Shown piece after piece: positions 57,830 to 64,000 of a stretch of DNA of 64,000 bases. The notes beneath the pieces were generated by a model. The model was not told the DNA's origin and ran no database searches. It saw only the letters and a program-made list of their open reading frames with translations. Source of the DNA: Patellaria atrata CBS 101060 (Eukaryota; Ascomycota; Dothideomycetes; Patellariales; Patellariaceae); contig MU006089.1 of NCBI GenBank assembly GCA_010093705.1, forward strand, positions 3,071,838 through 3,135,837. The letters are read 5' to 3'. Both the position numbers and the translations under genes were made by a program. The stretch's first letter is position 1, and each line of letters starts with the position of its first letter.

Positions 57830-58814
57830 ATCAGTACGGATCGAATATGCCAAACATAATGTACAATGATCCTCAGCAACAGCAGACGTCCCCTCAGGCA
57901 CCTTACGATACTGTGCAACCGTACCAGTCACGGCAAACCGCTGCAGGACTCGATGTGCTATCGAACCAATTCAATGTTCCACAACAATATTATGTGCCAG
58001 GTGAAAGCGTCCCAACTAGTGAGCCCGCCAATGCTATTGCAACGCCAAATGTACCCTCGCAATATTCGTCGATCTCTTATACTTCGCAACAGACTCCTGC
58101 TGGACGAGAGTCTCTTGGTTCACCATATGCGACAGGGATGTCGCAACACGCGCAAGGACAACCTCAAGGAGGGTACGACCAGTCCGCACAGCCCGACGAT
58201 TTAGCTAAGGCGTACGAGGATTATCAAGTTCAACTCAAGAAAGCTTTCAAGCAGGTTCATGACGGCCATCTCAGCGATGCTGGGAGGTTGATTGAACATT
58301 TGTCGAATTTTCTCGTCAGTCACGCAGATTACTTTGGTAAGTTGGCTTGCGATTGAGCAAAATTGGCTTGCAGACTGAACATTGACCTTAGGCTTAGTTC
58401 GCGACATTGAGGGATTACATCAAGAAAGACTTGAGCTTTGGGAAAATTTCAACAACTGTTGGCTCGCACTTCTTCAGCGACAGAAAGATATGATGCAATC
58501 CATGGTTGATACAGGACAACGACCAAATCCACCCGAGAGTCTCATGGATCAAGCATATCTGGAGTTCTTAGGGAAAGAAATCGTAAGGTTGTGCGATGTT
58601 ATGGAGAAGCATGGGCTGGTTGATTATCAACTCGGCATCTGGGAAGAAGAGATCATTGCGAGTAAGTGATTGCTATTGCGCAAAGAAATAATTGGTGCGC
58701 TAATAACGTCAAGTGATCACAACTTGTCTCGACATGATCGAAAACAATCCAAATGTTCCCCTTTCGGAGCATTCACAAACCGCACCATCTGCCTCGACCT
58801 CTCGCAGACGATAG
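57496..58814 (+). CDS. Gln-rich fungal protein with conserved helical C-terminal domain
   Basis: Exons 57496-58336, 58392-58661 and 58714-58814 sum to 1212 nt, 403 residues; introns are 55 and 52 nt with canonical ends. The first 220 residues are rich in Gln, Pro, Tyr and Ser and carry a pure CAA run of about 17 Gln. The C-terminal 170 residues are helical and look conserved: DDLAKAYEDYQVQLKKAFKQV, GRLIEHLSNFLVSHADYFGLVRD, LHQERLELWENFNNCWLALLQRQKDM, EIVRLCDVMEKHGLVDYQLGIWEEEIIAMITTCLDMIE. I recognise this as a fungus-specific type but cannot name it. Composition suggests a regulator; that is inference. The frame is open above 57496 but has no ATG. A long leader precedes it. Confidence 0.8.
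57778..57828 (+). repeat. (CAA)17 polyglutamine tract
   Basis: An uninterrupted CAA run encodes about 17 Gln in the polyQ protein. Pure codon use makes it prone to slippage. Further short CAG/CAA runs follow at about 57,876. Confidence 0.95.
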
Positions 58815-59737
58815 AAACGTTGGCTCACACATTCGGCTTCACTCCACATATACACACACTCTATCTCTTTTGTTTTGGGTGGAACTTTGATCTTGGATGC
58901 ATTGAATACTAGAAGAGCCTCTTTCCACTAGCATGATATCCCGGTTGCTTTAGAATTGCATGATTGTCCTTGCGGAAAGACGCTGCCAGATTTTCACCTC
59001 GAGACCGTCCGTAGTCATCGGGCGTTGAGTGGCTATGCTTCTGAATCATGGCGCGCCGTGTTTCCTTTGTTTTACAACCCCACATGAAGAATTTTGGGCT
59101 TCCTGATGGTCAGACGGAGTTTTGCATTTGTCAGGGATGGTTGGAAGATGGGGGGAAATATTCCAATGAGTTTATAGAAGGTAAAACTTGCATGGATGTA
59201 TTGGCGACAGTGGCGTTCCAGCAAGACAGGCAAGATGTTTCGGTATTTGACTTTTTGTTTTTTTTTTGAGATATGATTGGGGAGCAAAGGAAGAGATGTG
59301 ATTTTACGATGGTTGGGCAGGCTAGGGTAACAAAGAAAAGCATGAGGGTAACAGGTTAGGAAAAGTTTCTCTCTCAGGCTCGTACACATCTTTTCCTATG
59401 ATCTCTTTTCGTAATCTCTTTCCACTGCTTTGTACATATGGATCAACAAGTGTACAGTACAGCTTCTGTAACTTCCATTAGGTTAGGCCTAGTGTAACAT
59501 TAGAAGGTTAGGTACCTTACTACCTTACACATCCATTGGCAAATGAAGGCATCCTTTGACTGCGCTAAGGTAGTTCTAGCTCTTTAGTTACACTAGAATG
59601 CATTTCCGTTCCTGGATTCACATCTAAATTTCTTGGCAAAGTCGTATGATTTGGGCTCTTTTTCAGCTCCTGGCATCCCGGTCTCCACTAAGGCTGTCGT
59701 AGCCTTAAGGTACCATACAGTCATTTACCTTTGCTTA

Positions 59738-59760
59738 CTGTACAGTACAGTACAGTACAG
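59738..59760. repeat. (TACAG)n short satellite
   Basis: Four to five units of TACAG/GTACA in a row. The same unit recurs at 22,857-22,900 and 60,795-60,812. Confidence 0.85.
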
Positions 59761-61959
59761 CTTATCCAACTCTCACAAGCAGGGCTGGAACTGGTTCTAC
59801 CTTCACCAAGGACCAAGGGACCTTACGTTTCGCATAATTACCTTTATGCTGCCCCTCACCTCCCGTCACCCCGCTTTCCGTTCTCAAACAAAGAAACAGA
59901 AGCCACAATCTAGACTAAATCCATGAGATGATTAGTTCCATCTCTAACAAGCGAGATGGTCTTAAATGAGCATGAATTCAAATGGATAATAATAGCAACG
60001 GAAGTTGAGGTTTCGTCAATCTCTCCCTAATCCGAAATTGCTGTGCGGCCGTTAGGCGACGAATGAGAGGAGGGAGATGAGGTCAAAAGCACATCCCGTG
60101 TCCAAGGCATCGGGGCCGCCTCAGCGACGATCATCCGCCTGGGAAATCTGGTGCCCCTTTGTTCTCCCTTATCAGCCAGCCACTCACGTATTCCCCCAGT
60201 ACAATGCTAAAGGTTTGCTAAAAACCTTCTTGCTTTTTGTTCTCATTCCCACGAATCGGCGTTGCTGCCAGATCGCCCTGTTTTTATTCGCAATGCAATC
60301 GTGATGGAACTACTGACTCGGCAAAATTATACAGGTACACTACCAGAACACTTATCAATTATTGACAACTCATACCTTTTCAGCCTTGCATCTTTTTTGA
60401 TGTCTTTTTCAATATCAACACCGCTTCTTGACTACTAGGCGAAATCCGACCTTCCGGTCCTGCTTGCGTTCTCGTCTCCAGGAGCATGGGTTTGTTGCAT
60501 CCCCCCTTTTTCTGCTCCCTAGTTCATCCTTCACACCGAGGACTGTCAATACATAGCTTCCACTCATCACCACCAACAAAAACCAGCAAATTTTTGACTG
60601 GAATTAACATGGAACTGCATCCAACTGCGTCACGATACGAGGACCCCTGCGTTCACAACCAGTGGTGAAACTGGAATACCAGCAACTCTTGTCGACGTGC
60701 GTCTTAAGGCGCGGGCCGCACCATCAATGGGCGGGGACGGCAGGTTGCCTTGGGTCAAGAGCAAGGGAAGACGAACTCGACCGTACGATACTGTAAAGTA
60801 CAGTACAGTACATGTTACTGCTTCCTTGACGCCGCCGTTGGGGTTCCTGTTGGATCTGACAATGCATCATCAGGTCCCCCGCGTGGAGGGGCACAGCAGT
60901 ACGGACAACTCTAACCTCGGACGGCCTGGAGCACATCATATAGAAGACTCTCCAAGCACCTCGTCTGGTCACGTTATATCTCCGAATACACGCACTTCAT
61001 ACCGCCGCCGTCTCATCGCGACGCAGCGTCGTTCATGCGACCCCTTGGTCCCCATCGGATCCCCGTTTCGGGAAAGCGGGGCACTTTCCACAGAGGGATT
61101 AAACTCGGCACTCCCGACCCCGACCAAAAACCAGCGTTTGCATAAACGTCAAATATTTGGAATCATAGATCTGGAAAAAAGAATATTTCAGATTTGTCTC
61201 TCACAGATGTTGAAACGTCAAGATAATCCCGCTTTCTTATCGGCGGTCTTGTCTTGCGTTCATGCGTGAGGAGATCAGAGTAATCCGGCATGTATGGAGG
61301 AAAGGGCAATCTGCGACAGAAATATTTGTCAGGCTGAGTGACCTACGTGAACAACCAATTCTTTGGGTTTTTTTTTTCTTTGTGAGGATGAGGGATGGAG
61401 GATGGGGAATGAGACTGCACTGCTGTGATGGATGGCGGTCGAGAGTAGAGTAGCTATACATTACTCTACGGTGAGTAGAACGCGCTAGGGAAACGCGAGA
61501 GGAATCAGACTATACAGAAACCTGCCCCCCACCCCCCAGATTTTCTCACGACTCCATTCCTCTTCACACCAATCTGCTCGTGTACAATAAAAGGGTATGG
61601 TAATCCTTCGCCTCTTAGAAAACACCCTTCTACCCATCTCCGATCCGTGAACTCTCCCTTAGCAGATACTCTATCTATAATTAAATCCTCTACTACCGTT
61701 ACCATTCCCATCCCCCTCTCTCCCCGTTTCCCCAGCAAACGGTGCAACTACCCTTTCCCTTTATCTCTAGCATCCGCAAACAGCCGCCGCTGAACTTGTC
61801 ACCGCTGAACCCCTCTCGTATCACTCTGTTCCACGACAGACCACAGATATGCTCGATCGTCTTTGTGCGGGGGAATTTGAGCGGGAGGTTGTATGGCTAG
61901 TTCTATCGACGCTTTCGTCGTCGTCTCATCACGACTACGGTCGGATTGGGACTTGGATG

Positions 61960-62045
61960 TGGAGGAGGTGAGGTGAGTTGAGGAGGTGAGGTGATCTGAG
62001 GAGGCGGGAGTATAAGTGAGGTAAGTGAGGTGAGTGCAATTTGGT
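61960..62045. repeat. GAGGTGAG-type purine repeat
   Basis: Degenerate GAGGTGAG and GAGGTAAGTGAG units recur about eight times in 85 bp. It is non-coding as far as I can see. Confidence 0.7.
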
Positions 62046-62916
62046 CGGTTGCTTCGACGGAGTGATGAGGTGTGGTACCGTACGCTACTGATGTCTTAAT
62101 GATTGGGTTTGGGGATGGGGGTTGATGGGGGTGGTCTACAACCCTCACCCCCACCAAAGAATTAAGCAAAATATATGAAGCGTTAAAACTTATCCAACTC
62201 CGTCCTCTTCCTCCCTACTTCCTCCTCCTTCGTTCCCTCCGGTATAACTCACTCCCTCAAAGGTAAGTTCGACCGCTGAAGACGGCAAAGGTGCCGATGT
62301 CCGCCGTTGTGGTATCTTGGTGTTTCTCTAGCTTTCGCAAGCAATACCTATCTAGACAGTACGAAACGAGCATACTTGGAGTTGATAGATGAATAGATAT
62401 CTCGGTAAAGTCAATGTCGACTGGGAGGAGGCATTTTATAAACTTCAGAAAATGTATAGTCCTTCCCCTAGGTCAGCGTTCTGCTTCATGCTGTATGTTC
62501 TGAGAAGGCTCCAGTTTGTGGTTTTCGTAGAAGTCTGCCGAAGGTGGACTCTGCTACTGTACTGTATGCTTACTTGTTATAGGGTCCTCACCTCTATTAT
62601 TCTTGTCCTAGGGTATGAGGAAAAGGAGATGGATGGGAAAAGTTAAAGAGATCAAAAATAGAAATGAAAGATTATGGACTCGGGCTGGAGATCTTACGTT
62701 ACTGTAGGTTTCAAGTCCTTGATATCTATTTCCGTTTCCGATCTGTTTGTGATTATACGGATTAGACACTGCCAACGTGAACACCTGGAAGATGGTCTTT
62801 ATAATCCTATACTTCTGTTAAATACGCCGCATAGTACGAGCTAGATTCGAGAAGGTAAGATATAGTACACACTAACATCGAAACGTGCATTTTCAAACCC
62901 CAATGAACGACCCTCC

Positions 62917-63748
62917 TCACACCGCTCTCCCCCCGTCCACCTCCAAATTCACCCCGGTAATAAACCTCCCCTCATCACTCGCCAAAAACAGCGCCGCATT
63001 AGCAACATCCATCGGCTCCGTCAGCCGTCCTAGCGGCACATTCGCAATCAACTTCTCCCGATTCTCCTTCGTATCCTCGACCCCGGCGAACGCGCTGAAC
63101 AGGCCCGTACCACTCAGCAGCGGCGCGATGGCATTAACGCGGATCTGGTCCGGTCCGAACTCCGCAGCAAGCCCCTTAGTCGCATTCGTGACGGCGCCTT
63201 TGGTACCGTTGTACCAGACCAGCCCGGGCCGCGGCCGCACGGACCCGATGGAGGAAATGTTGATGATGCTGCCGCCCGTGCCTTGGGACTGCAGTTGCGG
63301 GACGCAGACGCGGACGGAGTGGAAGATGGACTTTACGTTTACGGTGAAGATGGTGTCGAACTCGGCTTCGGTGACGGAAAGGCTGGGTTTGTTCTTGTAT
63401 GTCGTGCCGGCGTTGTTGACGATGATGTCGAGGCGGCCCCAGGTGGCGAGGCATACGCTGACGGCTTCCTTCCAGTGGGATTCTTCAGTCACGTTCATTT
63501 TTAGGGTTTTGATGTTGGAGCTTTTTAGGCTTTGGGCGGTGGTGGTGGCGGCTGAGGAGTTGAGGTCGCCGATTAGGACTTTACAGCTTTCTTCGGCGAA
63601 CTTTTGGGCTATTGCTGCGCCGAATCCACTTGCGCCTCCTGCGAGTCCAGTTGTAAGTGCTTGGAGTTTTGGTTTGAGTGGTCGTCGGGAACGGACCTGT
63701 CACTATGGCAACCTTGCCGTCCAACCTGTCCAAACCTTGGGATGTCAT
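62917..63748 (-). CDS. Short-chain dehydrogenase/reductase
   Basis: Exons 63748-63697 and 63638-62917 (58-nt intron, GTCCGT...TCGCAG) sum to 774 nt, 257 residues, the classical SDR length. The intron splits the cofactor motif: KVAIVT joins GGASGFGAAIAQKFAEE, the TGxxxGxG dinucleotide site. NNAGTT, NISSIGS with the catalytic Ser, and WYNGTKGA with the YxxxK pair follow; the C-terminus FITGVNLEVDGG is typical. It most resembles 3-oxoacyl-ACP-reductase-like SDRs, NAD(P)H-dependent oxidoreductases of unknown substrate. The donor GTCCGT is weak, so the first exon is slightly less sure. The third-codon G/C is high. Confidence 0.9.
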
Positions 63749-64000
63749 TGTACCTTCGTTCAGATAGTAGTTATGAGAGAATATGGAGATATGTATTTTC
63801 GTTGTGATCTACACATCCATATATATTTCAAGAGTTGCGGCAGTGTGAGTTGAACGTCATCAGGTCCTCAAAGTAAGCGGGGAAGGGGTAACGCGGGGTT
63901 TGTCACCTATTGTGGTAGAAGCAGCGGAAGTACTGTCCGTTTCTAGCAATACATACCACTTATTCTTCGTCTTACATGTAGAATTTTGCATGGTGCAGTT

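Larger units (their letters stand above)
58815..62916. other. 4.1 kb gene-poor stretch with short repeats
   Basis: No frame here is convincing; candidates of 60-190 codons (for example 60,697-61,269) have random composition. Short repeated motifs include TACAG runs at 59,738-59,760 and 60,795-60,812, TTAGGTTAGGCC and GGTACCTTACTACC near 59,480-59,525, and a GAGGTGAG array at 61,960-62,045. Several homopolymer T tracts occur. I see no RNA gene or mobile element. Confidence 0.5.

Noticed and set aside
60697-61269. 190-residue plus-strand open frame
   Set aside because: Composition looks random, it contains a TACAG micro-repeat and has no plausible neighbours to splice with.
62885-63853. 322-residue plus-strand open frame
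   Set aside because: Antisense to the short-chain dehydrogenase, which has all its motifs on the minus strand; the frame exists because of high GC.
1-64000. CRISPR array, virus-like element or intact transposon
   Set aside because: No regular spacer array, no terminal repeats flanking coding remnants, and no polymerase, integrase, capsid or transposase motifs seen on either strand.

Overview
The window is nuclear DNA of a filamentous ascomycete (Pezizomycotina; a Leotiomycete is my guess). The evidence is short GT-AG introns, mostly 45-80 nt, many with CTAAC-type branch sites; compact, mostly housekeeping genes on both strands; and fungus-specific families (DUF4045-gelsolin, 2EXR, GAF-type hybrid histidine kinase, class II cAMP phosphodiesterase). 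Most genes are split. I joined exons by eye, using canonical splice sites, frame continuity and conserved residues, so exon borders are predictions.

Left part (1-16.3 kb): a large BTB/POZ-like protein with Lys-rich and acidic tracts (minus, 3 exons); a Usa1-like ubiquitin-like-domain membrane protein (minus) divergent from the phosphatidylserine decarboxylase PSD1 (plus); the Rad54-family translocase RDH54 (plus); and a four-helix membrane protein (minus, 16.3-17.0 kb).

Middle part (17-38.5 kb): 17-21 kb is an accessory island with a decayed FHA-domain gene of the fungal kinase-associated type. Then come a membrane-anchored 2EXR protein, a six-exon hybrid histidine kinase with a receiver-like segment ahead of its true receiver, TAF4 (minus) divergent from the CPSF endonuclease YSH1 (plus), and a GNAT-fold protein (minus) divergent from the Arf-like GTPase ARL2 (plus), which has a 17-nt microexon.

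Right part (38.9-64 kb): a DUF4045-gelsolin protein (plus), adenosine kinase and low-affinity cAMP phosphodiesterase (both minus, purine metabolism neighbours), eEF1B-gamma (minus) divergent from mitochondrial ribosomal protein uS9m (plus), a 4.7 kb gene-poor stretch ahead of a polyQ protein (plus), a 4.1 kb gene-poor stretch, and a short-chain dehydrogenase (minus) at the right end.

I see no CRISPR array, no recognisable tRNA or rRNA gene, and no intact transposon or virus-like element. No undescribed multi-gene system is evident. The most interesting signals are the receiver-like segment in the kinase, the ARL2 microexon, stop-free introns of length 3n, coding minisatellites, dispersed short intergenic motifs and a strong G-run.
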